A stretch of DNA of 60,000 nt. Source: Membranipora membranacea (Eukaryota > Bryozoa > Gymnolaemata > Cheilostomatida > Membraniporidae). Where the stretch lies: contig OU612075.1 of assembly GCA_914767715.1 (NCBI GenBank), positions 9,116,001-9,176,000 of the forward strand, read 5' to 3'. Of this stretch, positions 23,386 to 35,562 are shown piece after piece. The position numbers and the translations under genes are program-made. The notes beneath the pieces are model-generated. The model searched no databases and had not been told where the DNA came from. It was given only the letters and a program-made list of their open reading frames with translations. Positions within the stretch are counted from its first letter, which is position 1, and every line of letters starts with the position of its first letter.

Positions 23386-26300
23386 ATGGCGGATATGAAT
23401 GTGCTCACGAAAAGTAGTGTGAATAAGAATATTGTACAAGATTCTGCCGCTGACAATCAAAATATGTTTGGTCTCTTCAAACAAGCTAAAGAGGAAGGAT
23501 TACTTTGTGAGTTTGTAAATCTGCAAACACAGGAGAGGACAATCTCTAGTACTGTAATTGACCAGGTATGTTTTAAAGCATTCAGATCACTGAACGTGTA
23601 GGGTTGACAAAAATATCATTTCCTCTTAACATTGACATCGAGAGTAAACTATTAGCATGTGTATCTCTTATTGTTTATCCGAGTATCTGTAATGTGCCCG
23701 CCACCAATGCTGGATGTTTCGTCAGGTGATCACACACAATTTGTTCTGAAGATACTCACCCTACATGTAATAATGCATGCATAAACATGCAGCAGTATAT
23801 CATATGGTCAGTGTGTGCAGCTCAAGTTATCCATATGCAAAAGCTTCAGACTTGATTCGTCATATTCAGCTTAGTGATTACATTCATATTTTTTATAATC
23901 TAAAGCCTGGCATCATTTTTATGAAATGATAGTGTTGATATTGGCATCTCGAATTCAATATTACCAGTTTTTCTTTTAACAGGCAGACCAGTATGCGAAG
24001 GGATTGCTGTCATTAGGTCTGGAGGTAGGACAAGACTGTGTAGCTGTAATAGGCTGTGTATCTAACCATGTCCTGTCTCTGTGGGCAGGCTGCTCATCTG
24101 TCGGTTTAGCCAGCGCCGTAAGTAAATATGTCTTTTTCTGCTAGCATAAACTGATGTCTGAAAGGAATCTGTGGTATAATTTACTCAAATTCTGTTGTAT
24201 ATGTTATATTGGGTTTGATCATGTAATGCCACATCATCTATACTGACGAAATTTGAATACTAAAAAAAAATCACTGTCAAATCATATGGCTGCTTGTTTT
24301 ATGTCTACAAAGAGCTAGACCAAGTTTTCATTACTTGTTTCCCTCCTGTAGGAGTAGGAGATGGCGCAGTTGGTTGGTTAGAGCGCCGCCGTTCCTTTAG
24401 TATGCAAATACTGAAGGTCGTGGGTTCAAATCCTACTGCAGTCCATCGACTACTGGGGTTTGGTTGGCCCCCAGGTGTGCTCCGACCTGCCTGCAAACAG
24501 AGAGCAAACTGGCGTAGACATTGCGGCCTAGCCCCTAAGGCACAAATATTTTGCCACCCATTCTTCGGGATGGGCGAATGATGAGACATCTGATTTTAAT
24601 CAACCATTTAATCAACCTCCCCAAACTTATCAGTGACAGGAGAGCGCCCGAATGCAGGTAAACTGGATCCAACTAGATAGAGCGTTGCACATTTGCCTCC
24701 TTCATAGTACAATGCATCTATCAGTGTTTTTAGTTTAAATCCTAGCATTTCATGTGTAAAACCCTGATATTTATATTTCAGTATCCTCATATATTTGTAC
24801 CGAGAGAGCAGACAATCACTAAAGCTTTGAATATAGCCAAGCCTCAAGTTGTATTTGTAGGCGATGGATGTGACGGTGAGATATTTTCAGCTTTAGTCGG
24901 TCATTTTGAGAAGGACATCTCCGAAGCAAAATCATCAGTGTGAGTTTGCAACGATATAGTATTTTTTGTTTGATTACCAAAGCTCTTTTCTGTTACTTTA
25001 TCTGTCAAATGACATATAGATAATGAGTTTTCTACGTTCACTTGACCTGTAGATAATGATTAAGTGGATAGAGTTTACTCCTATGGCAATGTCCAAATAC
25101 CTCTATTATGATCAAAGATATCTAAAGTGTCATTGCTAGGTTATCACTGTTCAAATTGAATTTTAGAACATTCATGACTCATTTGCAGCGTTGATTTAAT
25201 TTTAATAGTGGCTTACTTATCACAAACCTACACTACTAAACAATATTCAAAATTCAAAATTCCTTTAAAGCAGAAATGGCAGATGTACTTTTTTTTGTAT
25301 CATTGGAATGCTCATTATACTGTGAGTAGCAATATAGGGACCTTGTGTGCACCATAACAGCCGAAATAATTCAAATTTTGATTTTCAAAAAATTATGGGC
25401 TCTTCTTAGGGTTTATCTCACCTGCAGAATTCGGAAGCAAAAGAGCCGAGGAGATAAGGGGGCATGCGCAACAGAAAAAGAGACATGTCATGTGTAAATG
25501 ACTAATACTACTAAATTACTTGAAATTGGATATCATTCTTAGCTTACTGCCTCCGCTGCAGACTTGGAGCCCATGGTTGAGGGAAAACTTCAAAATTGAA
25601 ATTCTAGTTTTTCAAGAAATTTTTAAAATTACAAAGAATTTGTAAGCATCCTAAGAACCTACACGCTTGTATAACTTTTTCTGATATATGGTGACCCTGC
25701 ACTTGTCATTTCTGCTTTAATCTTGCTTAGTGACCCCCTAATGTTTTGAAAAACCATTATCTCAGGTTTTCAATGATGCTGAATCTGATACGTTTTTAAT
25801 ATACCACAGAACAGGGGTGCCCAATACGCAGCTCGTTTGTCAAAAGTGGCCCATTAGCAAATTTTGAGTAGCACACTTGCCCTTGTGAGAATTCAGAATG
25901 TTAGTCTTTCTGATTTCCAAAAGGCAGCAGTGTCAAAATTTCTACTACCGGAACAGCAGCTTGTTTTGTTTAGTCTTTGTACACGTTTTTGGAACGTCAA
26001 ACACATCTGACTAGCACCAAAATTAACTCCCAAATGCAATATTTAAAAATAAAAATAGCAGCCATCAATAATCAGCCAAACTGCATTTGGCTCACTAAAA
26101 CTTTCTAAATTGCAAATATAGCCCACTGTAGTAGAGGGTTTTCTCTACAGTGCTGTGTGTGTTAAACATTACCCAAATGGGGAGAGGACAGCTCCGAAAT
26201 CAGGCTCAAACTTGAGCTCAGGATACTATCTAATCTGCATTAATCTAATTTATCTAATGATTGTGCAACCTGCTCTCATGATGAATTATAATATGGAATG

Positions 26301-29300
26301 AAAACAATGTCCTTCAATGTCCTTAAGTTTGAGTTGGGTTGCTCAATCTAATTTTTGCTGTCTTTATCCAAAGGACAATGCAGGTCAGGTCAGATTTTAT
26401 TCTGAGGGTGGGGGGTTTAGGGCCTAAAACCAGTATAGTACAAGAAGTGAAAGTTTGGCTTCGGACTCACAGCGTTATAATTCAGACTATTCACAACTTT
26501 GTGATTGCAGATTACCGTCAGTAAGGCACGTGTTCTATGAAGGAGATTGCGAGGACCTCAAAGCTAAGTATCCGTTCCTGAGGAGCTTAAGAGACTTAAT
26601 AACAACTGCAAATGACATCACAGAGGGGCAGTTAAATGAAGCAAGGAGTCGTGTCAGGCCAGATCACATCGTACATATGATGTTCACGTCGGTAAGCTTT
26701 GATGTAATTGAGGTGGCTAGCTGCGAAGTGAACAATGGTTTTGAGTCAAATAAAATCAAAATTTACTTTGATATAGGATGAGTCCGTCTTTTTTGCTTAG
26801 AATTAGTGTGGTAAATACTTAGCTTGATTTCAAACTGATTAGCTTTATAAAATGTTTGATCAGTCCTTTTTCTCTATGCAGGGAAGTACTGGATTTCCAA
26901 AATGTGCTCAATATAGTCACAAGTACATATCCAAACTAATAGGAGTGAGATTCCCTAGCGCATCAGAGGTATGTACAGTTTGTTATATCCACTCTTACTC
27001 TTATGGGGGAGGTGGTGTAGGTATGCCATGTTTGACCAAGTCATATTCTTATGGGGGAAGGGGGTTTGTAGGTACGTCATGTTATACCAACTGTTTTTTG
27101 TATGGGAGCAGGAGGTGTAGGTACGCCTTGTTTCACCTATTCTTATTCTTAGCGGTGAGGGTAACAAAGGACATGGTTATATCTCTTTGTGTACCAGTTA
27201 GATATTTTTCGAACCCTAGGAAAATAATAATAATGGTTAACCTTCATGAAAACTATTGCCGTAACCTTTAAATATATGACCTTGTCAGTGTGAGCTCTCA
27301 TAATCTGCCTACTTGTCTTATCATCACAGGCAGGTATGATTCCAAACTACCATAATGACATAATGACAACGATAATACGCTGTGCATTCGGGCTCACTGG
27401 TAACGCCCGTAAACTAGTCATCACCCCAGATAATGCTCCTTCCCAGCCTGGAGAAAAGTATGCTGAGCAATGCTGCGCTGCCATAATTAAGGAAAAGTAA
27501 GTCAAACGTATTGCTTGGTATCAATCACTATTCAAAGTATGATATGGTAAAAAGTTTAACCTCAACCTAACTTGTCATTCACCAAACTTCAGTTTGTCTT
27601 GTGTTTTGTTGTAATTAAACATTTGCTTGGGAAGTTGTCCCCCTCTTGTACAGTTGATAAATTGAGCTGACAACTCCAAAGTTATGCATCCACTCAATTA
27701 TTAACCAGCCAGGGAGGATGGGAGCGTAGTTATAGTCAATGTCCAATTCATTTCATAGTAAACGAAAATATAATAGATAGACCTTGACTTAATCAATATA
27801 GCTGTAGTGTCTTATTTTAGATTTGCATAGAGTTATTATATATATTATATAATTACTCGATGGAGATTTGTGTGACACCCCCCCCCCCCCTAAATCAAGT
27901 TGCTGTAACCACAGGCGGGCGCATGTTTACTTTGGCTCAGTAAAAATGGCAGATCACAGATGCTCAACACGCAAACTCATTGTTAGTCTATGTGGTTAAA
28001 GGTTGATCGGGCTGTTTTCTTGGTTTCTGAAGTGATTTTCCATTATTAACCATTGATAATGGAATGCCACACTCAACAACCCAAGTAGTCTCAGCATCTC
28101 AAGCAAAACAGTGTAATCTCCAAATCAGTCGACCTTCCAAAAATATATCTTGATAAAACCTTGATCTACTGCATATGAAAAGATGATAATACTCTGTTTT
28201 CCTTGTAGCCTCACCAATATAGTCTTACCATCGCAAAGTCTAGACCTTGTATCAGAGTATATGGCTATTCACCACAGCACACTAAGGCCAATGAAGATGG
28301 TAGCATTAGGAGGACAGATATACTCCAGAGGCTACAGGGAACGTCTGCAGAAAAACCTTGGTGGAATCGTGGCTGTTAGTTTGGCCTATATATATCAGTG
28401 TTTATGGTAATCTTTAGATTTAGACGGATGTTCATGGGGAAATTTTGATTTTGTGGATTGAGAATGGCAACAAAAGGTCTGCCAGCAAGCAGCTGTTGAA
28501 AACTTGTCTGCACAATGGATATTATAATAAGACCAATAATTATAATTATAATTAAGTCTATGATCTGCACCCAATAATGTACTTTTCGTGTGACTTGAAA
28601 CTAGGTTATTTTGATCTTCTTTGTAATGATTAGAGAATGTCGTCAGTGTGTCAAGCTATCCATGGTTTGTTTTCAGATTTTTGGTCAGATTATTAAATTA
28701 GGTAAGGAATGAAAAATAAACTGTTCCTGATGGCCTGATATCCTAGTGGCCCTTATGGTATTTATTTCAGACTCTTTACGGTATGTCGGAATGTAACCTC
28801 ATCGGTCAAAGTCCATTTGGATCTTCAGAGCAAGCAGAAGAAGACAGAATGGAATGTAAACTAGCTGCTGCTCTTAATTCAGAGGTTAGTTGGAGATAAG
28901 TTCTTACGTGAAGGAATATTCGACTGGTCTCACTCATATAGCGTAGTCAGACATTCGTTTGTGGTCAATCGCAAATAGAATCTTGTTATCACAATAACGC
29001 CGTCTGGTATTTTAAGTCATCTAGGGGTACACGATATATAACAGCCTACCCTTCTGCTTCATGTCATAGTACTCTACCAACAGCATTGGTCTCCCATTTC
29101 TTGATCGTTGAAGTGACAGACATGTCTCACAAAATCTTATCATAAGGAGCACCTGTCGGATGTGTGTAGTAATATAAAAGTATCAGTTTTCAGACATTGC
29201 TTTGTGAATGTTAGCTATAGGATAATAAGGCTAGTTTTTTCGTTGTCTTTGGGTTAATTGGCGAAGAGGTTATCACAAAATAAATCGATTGAGTGAATGT

Positions 29301-32300
29301 TAGCTACCCATAAAGTTCTCTATTTCAGGCATGTTCCAAAAAAGGTGAACTTGTCATGCGAATTTTTTAGACATCTAGGGCGAACTGATCCATCTTATAA
29401 CCTCAATCTGATTATCTACAATGTTATATTCCTTAGACATCTACTTTGTAGTCCCTCCACAAAATGGTCCTCACTAGCCTTATCTGTTTATTTGATCGTC
29501 ATTGTAATTATATTAAAAAGAGATCTGCAGTCATCCAATACAACACAATGTGTGCCATTGCATAAGGTATGTTTTCCTCACTAGACTTATTGATGTATAT
29601 GAAGCAAATCATGACATTGACATCGATATTATTTTGTCTCAGGTAAGGATGGTGGACACCGCAGGTAATGTTATTGATATAGGCGAGGAAGGTGAGGTAC
29701 AGATAAAATCTTCCAACTTTTTCTCAGGCTACAAGGACGAACCAGAGAAAACTAGACAGCTGTATACAGATGATGGGTTTCTAAAGACTGGGTGTGTTGG
29801 ACAACAGTGTTTAGTATAGCTTGTAAGATCAGCAATAATCAAGTCATGATAACAGAGTTTGCAATTGCCCCCTCTGCCGATAGCCACATATCAGTAGAGG
29901 GGCCAACTCCAAATTCGGACAAAGCCGCATCGATGGCTCTATGTATCTTAGTAATTTACACCATTATGCTGTGATATCGGACACAATGACAGGTGTAAGA
30001 AATTGATGAATATATTTAACCCCTTTATATGATATAATATTTTTTCTCATCCTTCTATCTATATGTTGTGTTTGTTTATCATTCAGGGACGTTGGTGTCA
30101 TGTTTCCCGACGGAAAGTTTCAGGTCAGAGGTCGTCGCTCTGATGTAATCAGATTTAAAGTAGACAGGAAGGTTGTGTGGCCAGCACCGATAGAGAACGC
30201 CATCTCCACTCACCCTAGTGTACTTGATGTCAGGGTAGGCATACTTTAAACTTCCTCTAAAGCTTCCATTCCAATGCTGCAGTGTGTTCTGCTGTATGTC
30301 AAAGATAAATCATATGTCCTAAAGGTGTTGATTGTCAATGAGAAGGTAGTAAGTGATCAAATTTAAAGATTTAATTTTATTCGTTGTCTTATCATACACT
30401 CTTAATGACAACTGCTCAAATATTTAGATAAGGATGGATCATATTTGCTTGCATTTGACGTTGTTCCCTCTCTAGCGGCAAATGTCCTAAAAATTGAGTA
30501 ATTTGAAGTCAGACAGGACACAATTCCGATGTGCAATTAAAACAGCAACAAACCTCATATTTCCAGAGATGTAACAGATAACTTAACTTGTATCATGTAG
30601 GTTATTAGGTTAATTCAATATTAGCTAACCATAAATTCCATTTATTCAAGCCTGCACTGAATGGCATCATCATAATTACCTATGTTTATATCGTAGGTTG
30701 TGTCTTGTCAGATCAATGACACTAAAGGTGACGAGCTTGTTTACTGCATCAGGTAAGTCTAACTCTTTCAACTTCAGTTAAAGATAACCATCTGTTCTCT
30801 GTGATGAGTGGAATGTATTATACATCAGATCTAGAGGGATGTCATACTAATTACCAATATGCATTTGACTTCTCAGATAATGAAGGTGACACACGATCAT
30901 CCAAACCTAATGTTAAGACCGACATCTGATAGAAGCTGACAAACTGACATTGATATTACACTTTTGGACTCTATAATTTTATTTTGAGGCAATTTCTATG
31001 TAATTTAAATATGCCCCCCCCCCCTTCCCCCTAATGCTTAAATTTGATCGCTGGCGCCACACCTTATACGCCCCTATACTTTATCGTATAATATTCATAC
31101 AATATTATATATTGTGATCAGAGTGGGGAGGAGGGCTGATCTGATACATATTGTACTCAGGTATGAGGTAAGCTTCAACACAGTCCTAGAGTGGTTTGGT
31201 CTGTCAGACTGTGTCAGCTTAAGTCTACCCCTATAGTTGTACGAGTGCTCAGACAGCTGCAAGTGAGGTTAAAAAGATATATTGCATGATAATGTAATGC
31301 CAAAAAATCGCACTTGCTGCGGTCTGAACACCTAAACTACCTCTATGGTTACATGAGCTTGTCTTTTATTTTGATCCTTGTGGCTTTAGAATTACTCAGT
31401 GCCTTTGTTATTTTCCTACCTTGTAGGTTAGAAAGTGGTGCTGATCAGTTTACGACAGAAAATCTCTTGGATTATTGCAAGGAAAAAGGGGTGAGTCTAT
31501 TTAGTAGTGGTTACTGTAAGATTTGTGCATGGCTCATATCATTGTTGTTTCTTAGGCCTTTTTAGCGCTTGGAGTTGGGAACCTTAGGTCTGTGTAGGCC
31601 AGGCAGTTTGTGGTTCATACCTAGAATAACAAGGACTGAGGTTCAATACATAGTTGGGGATGTATATATTATTAATACATAGTTATTGTGGAAGTAAATA
31701 AGTTCCAGGACTTTTGTACAGAAACAAAGATAAAAAAGATGGCTTTAGAAATGCTCCTTGGATAAACAGACTTTCTATTATCTGACTGACCATTCAGATG
31801 GAATATTAAGAAGGCTGTACAACTTCCATAAACATAAAATATGAATATTTCTGGTTATGACAACAATATATTAATGTAATATTTTCAGCTTGTTGACCTA
31901 CAGTTCCCACACAGAGCTTTATATTTTGACACATTTCCACACACTGGTAATGAAAGGAAGGTAAGATTTTACTGACAGATTGGATGCTGTAGTCATGAGC
32001 CCCTCGGGACTTGCACGTCTGTATTTTGCTAATGTCCATTATCAACCACCCGAAAATCTGAAAAGTTGGTTGTTGATTCTGGGGATTGACAAAATACTGT
32101 CATACAGGTCCCAGAGCACTATTGAGTTAGTGCTCAGGTATACTGCTATGCATGTTTATGATATTTGAAGCTCCTTGGAACCGTACTTTATTGCGCCCCT
32201 TTCGTCAAATCAAACAATGCGATTGTGCCCTTTGACCTTTGGCTATAATTAACTCAGTCCAAAATAATCCAACTAGATCATGAAGACTTATGATCTGATC

Positions 32301-32462
32301 ATAAATTCCACCAACTCAACCTGATAATCATGTAGAACGAACTGTGCATGTGATGTATGTAATCAGGTTTGATATCCCTTGTAGGTTAATACCAGAGAAC
32401 TCAGAGATCAGGTGATCAACCTCATCAGCAATGATGTCAAGTTAGGACTGCTGACACAGTAG
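23386..32462 (+). CDS. Acyl-CoA-synthetase-like ANL/AMP-binding enzyme, copy A, 14 exons, intact
   Basis: Exons: 23386-23565, 23983-24117, 24782-24939, 26511-26691, 26882-26968, 27330-27496, 28209-28374, 28771-28884, 29643-29791, 30087-30234, 30697-30752, 31427-31490, 31889-31960, 32385-32462. All phases agree; the sum is 1755 nt, giving 584 aa plus TAG. This is a usual length for acyl-CoA synthetases such as ACSF2, which form acyl-adenylates from ATP. Visible core motifs: MMFTSGSTGFPK (P-loop-like A3, exons 4-5), LYGMSE (A5, exon 8), GFLKTGDVG (A7, exons 9-10) and GRRSDVIRF (A8 start, exon 10). The small C-terminal subdomain is unusual: after A8 comes KVDRKVVWPAPIEN where the family usually has a Gly and P-x-E-I-E, and the A10 lysine position in TGK reads TGN (TGNERK). 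Substrate is unknown. It is divergent from an NTase-TPR gene. Intron 7 uses donor GTTAGT. No targeting signal was recognised. Confidence 0.88.
24350..24605 (+). mobile_element. tRNA-derived SINE, fullest copy
   Basis: Has a tRNA-like head with A box (GATGGCGCAGTTGG, then TTAGAGCGCC) and B box (GTGGGTTCAAATCCTACTGC), then the family body (GGTGTGCTCCGACCTGCCTG, AAACAGAGAGCAAACTGGCG) and an end GACATCTGATTTTAATC. It lies in intron 2 of synthetase copy A and is absent from copy B, so it inserted after the duplication. Confidence 0.85.
26985..27172. repeat. ~50-60-bp minisatellite in synthetase copy A intron 5
   Basis: Three to four degenerate units around TCTTATGGGGGAGG..TGTAGGTATGCCATGT. The same array is longer in copy B at about 46362-46672. 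Confidence 0.65.
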
Positions 32463-33110
32463 TCTGAGTCATGCGACCGCACTACTATATCACCATACTG
32501 ACTCTCGTGATCTGACTGGGCATGTAGATCACTGATAAACTAGGCTATCATTACCACAAATCAGGCGTCGTAAGGCTAAGTATGCATCACGCGTAACTTG
32601 AATTTGCGCATGTGCAAGAACAATGAGTTTAGTTTGAGTTCTGATTGCAACTTTGGAAAGGGGAAATGGGATATCCCCTGAATAAACTGTCAATAAAAAT
32701 CAGCTAATAATGACAAGAGAGGATAACTATCAATAACAAATCAGCACGCTTTGGGATGTATGTCACCAGAGCAGGTAGCCAATCAGATGGCTTCGGAATT
32801 CCGAGACTCAATTTTGCAGAGATCAGCTCATGCCCAGAGCTGAGCATGCGCAGAATGCTATATCACATCTAAGTTCTATATGCAATATTATGTTGGCTCT
32901 TTAGTGTTATGCTTGAATCGCCAAATCGCTCAAAATGGTCAATGTTGCCGGTGCCATGTTTTTGAAACTGTACCTACTATTTAACTAGATTTAGTGCATG
33001 TATGTCATAAAGCTACAGCTTATTTTATTCCTATTTTTCTGAAGTCAACATTTGGTTTCAACAATTTATCTATGTATTAGTTTGATCAAAATTTTTAGCT
33101 TTATCTATGA
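32463..33110. other. 3' flank of synthetase copy A with a 373-bp insertion
   Basis: The flank matches that of copy B (51976-52280), except that A carries extra DNA at 32494-32866. The extra DNA is bounded by the 8-bp direct repeat TATATCAC (32486-32493 and 32859-32866), of which copy B has one variant, TTTATCAC. No coding sequence is seen. Confidence 0.65.
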
Positions 33111-33185
33111 AGTATGTATGTATGTATGTATTTTTTACTATTTTTCTGTATCTGGATGAACCTACCTATAATAAATTTACATTAC

Positions 33186-33207
33186 ATATATATATATATA
33201 TATATAT
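33186..33207. repeat. (TA)n microsatellite
   Basis: About eleven TA dinucleotides just left of the Ty3-like relic. Confidence 0.8.
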
Positions 33208-33224
33208 TTATTAACTTTTATTGG

Positions 33225-35090
33225 TATTCAAAGGTCATCTCTTCGATCAATGAAATAAAGATGATGATAGCAATTGCTCCAGTGTTGCAGCGTTTTAACA
33301 AAATTGAGGAAATAACTATTCAGGTAGACGCATCATCACATGCTTTAGGTGCTGTCATCATGCACAATGGTAGACCAGTTGAGTTGCTACAAGAGCCCTG
33401 ACTGATACTCAAGACGCTATGCACAAGTGGAGAAAGAACTGCTGGCAGTATTGTTTGGCTGTAGAAAGTTCCATAATTATGTGTATGGTGGTGTTTTATT
33501 CACAGTGCAAACTGACCACAAGTCATCGGTGTCTATGACTAAGAAAGAAATAGACAGCTTACCATCACCTAGGCTTCGTAGAATGGTTATGAATTTGAGG
33601 GACTATGGGTTCAATTTAGTGTAAAAATGTGGCAAAGGGCTGGTCATAGTGCTGACACATTGAGTAGGGCAGCTACAATGTTGAGTTAGACCAGGTTGAT
33701 ACTTTTGATGCGATGGCATTAACCAAAGAGAAATTATTTCCACATGTGAATGTTCTTGAGAAATACCAAAGCTTAACAAAAATGAGCAGTAGCTAAAACA
33801 GCTTTTCAAAATAGTGTTAGAGGGTTGGCCAGAGCACAAAAAGTTATGCGGATTTGTGGGAAAGAAATATTGACATATCAAAGATAGGATAAGCATCCAT
33901 GATGAACTGCCATTTGTTGACGCTAGAGTCATTGTACCACTGGAAAGACAAAAAAATGTTTTAGAAAAGCTTCATGCTGGCAACCGCGGAAATGTAAAAA
34001 CACTCAATCTCGCAAAAACATCCATTTTCTGGATAAGGATGCAAAACCACATGGAAGATGTTATAGCCAGCTGCACTGAATGTCACCGCATTCATCAAAA
34101 GAACACAGACAGCCGATGCTGTCATCAGAAATTCCACAGTATCCATTTCACATAGTCAGCTCTCATGTGTTTCACCACAAAGCACTAAATTGTCATTGTG
34201 GACCACTACTCTAAGTGGTAATAGGTCAAACCTATCATGACACTATCAAGCTGTGAGTTTATAGCTCAATTTGATGGTTTGTTCGCTTCATTCCAGATTC
34301 CTCAAACAATAAGATCAGACAATGCATCATGCCATGTGTCAGCAGAGTTCAAAAATTACTGTGAAAATAACAATATTCACTTGATTACCTCATCACCAGG
34401 TTACGGCGGAAGCATTTGTCAAAATAGCAAAGTCGTTAGTGATGAAATGAGAGGGTGATGCGACTAAAATCAATGCTGGTCTGAGGCAGTATCAAAACAC
34501 AGTCCTGTGAATGACAAAATTCAAGCACCTGCATAGTTGCTTCAAGGGTGCATCATTCATTCTTTTCCGAGTTGGTGTAAAACACTCTTATAACTATGAA
34601 CAGGTACAAGCTGATAGGGCACATGTTCAATCAGCTCAGAATATTATTATGTCAGGAAGGCAGGAATGGAGCTTGATGTATTGGGTACTAATCAGAATGT
34701 CAGAGTTTCCATCAATGATAAGTGGAATTTTGGAAAGATGAAAATGAGATGTAAAGAGCCAAGATCTTATGTTGTGGCATCTGATAGGGGTGATTATTGG
34801 CGAAGCAGAAACCACATCAGGGCTAGGTTAAGTGCTCAAACGGATGGCGGGATGCTGGTAGAGGCATTTCATTATCAACCACTTTTGATAATAAAATGCT
34901 ACCACAGGCTATCTCGACACCGTTTAAGCGCTTAAACTACATCAGGGCATGAGTACAGAGCATGGTTCTGCCCTATCTCAAGCCTATGGCAACACGCAAG
35001 CTTCCGGAGCGAGATTTCAGGGTACAGCCAGAGTCCACTGTGTATCATGACTTTATTTTGAGGGGGCAGCCAACATCTTGGTAGTTAAAT
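33225..35090 (+). mobile_element. Decayed Ty3/gypsy-type retrotransposon pol fragment
   Basis: Pieces in shifted frames. An RNase H region lies at 33280-33624 (IQVDASSHALGAVIMHNG, then EKELLAVLFGCRKFHNYVYG and QTDHK). The integrase zinc-binding region is at about 33960-34150 (KLHAGNRGNVKT, CTECHRIHQ). The integrase core is at about 34237-34460 (QTIRSDNASCHVSAEFKNYC). Stops and frameshifts separate all parts; no RT core or LTRs were recognised. It lies between units 1 and 2 of the gene array and is dead. Confidence 0.8.
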
Positions 35091-35562
35091 CACGATATTG
35101 CGTCATCAACTTTGTCTCCTGCACCATGAAACTTCAAACCAGCTCAAGCAACAGTTATGTCATGTGTTATATTGGTATGTGGTAATATCTTCAAGTGTTT
35201 CTTAGCTGTATTGCTATACTGTTTCATTAACAAACTTTGAATACATGCATCTCCCACAGTATTGTATGAAATTATGAAGCAATATATGAAAATGATTTAA
35301 CAATTATATTATCCATGTCATCATCATCAATCATTTTTTCTAACTTTGCAATACTCCAATTTAAAAAATAAGTATAACAATAATAATAGTGATTGTGATA
35401 ACTACGGCTACTAATTAGGAACAGAGTGAATATTTTATGTTAATTATATAATTAATGTCACTGGCTCAACAGGCTGATAACATGGTAATTTCAGATATCT
35501 CATTCCATAGTCTACCGAGTTGTCCGGATTGTGAACTAGCTCAAAAGCCAAGGCAAATAAGC
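35091..35562. other. 3' flank of NTase-TPR copy 2
   Basis: AT-rich and without a gene. 35463-35481 (GGCTCAACAGGCTGATAA) is matched at 54119-54137, marking shared 3' flank of copies 2 and 3. Confidence 0.5.

Noticed and set aside
24357-24440. Functional tRNA gene
   Set aside because: It has A and B boxes but no clean cloverleaf, and it is joined to the SINE body found in other copies.
29297-29584. Possible extra exons in synthetase intron 8 (and 48720-49010 in copy B)
   Set aside because: Exons 8 and 9 join in phase without them and give a normal ANL alignment; near-identity of this intron in both copies fits gene conversion.
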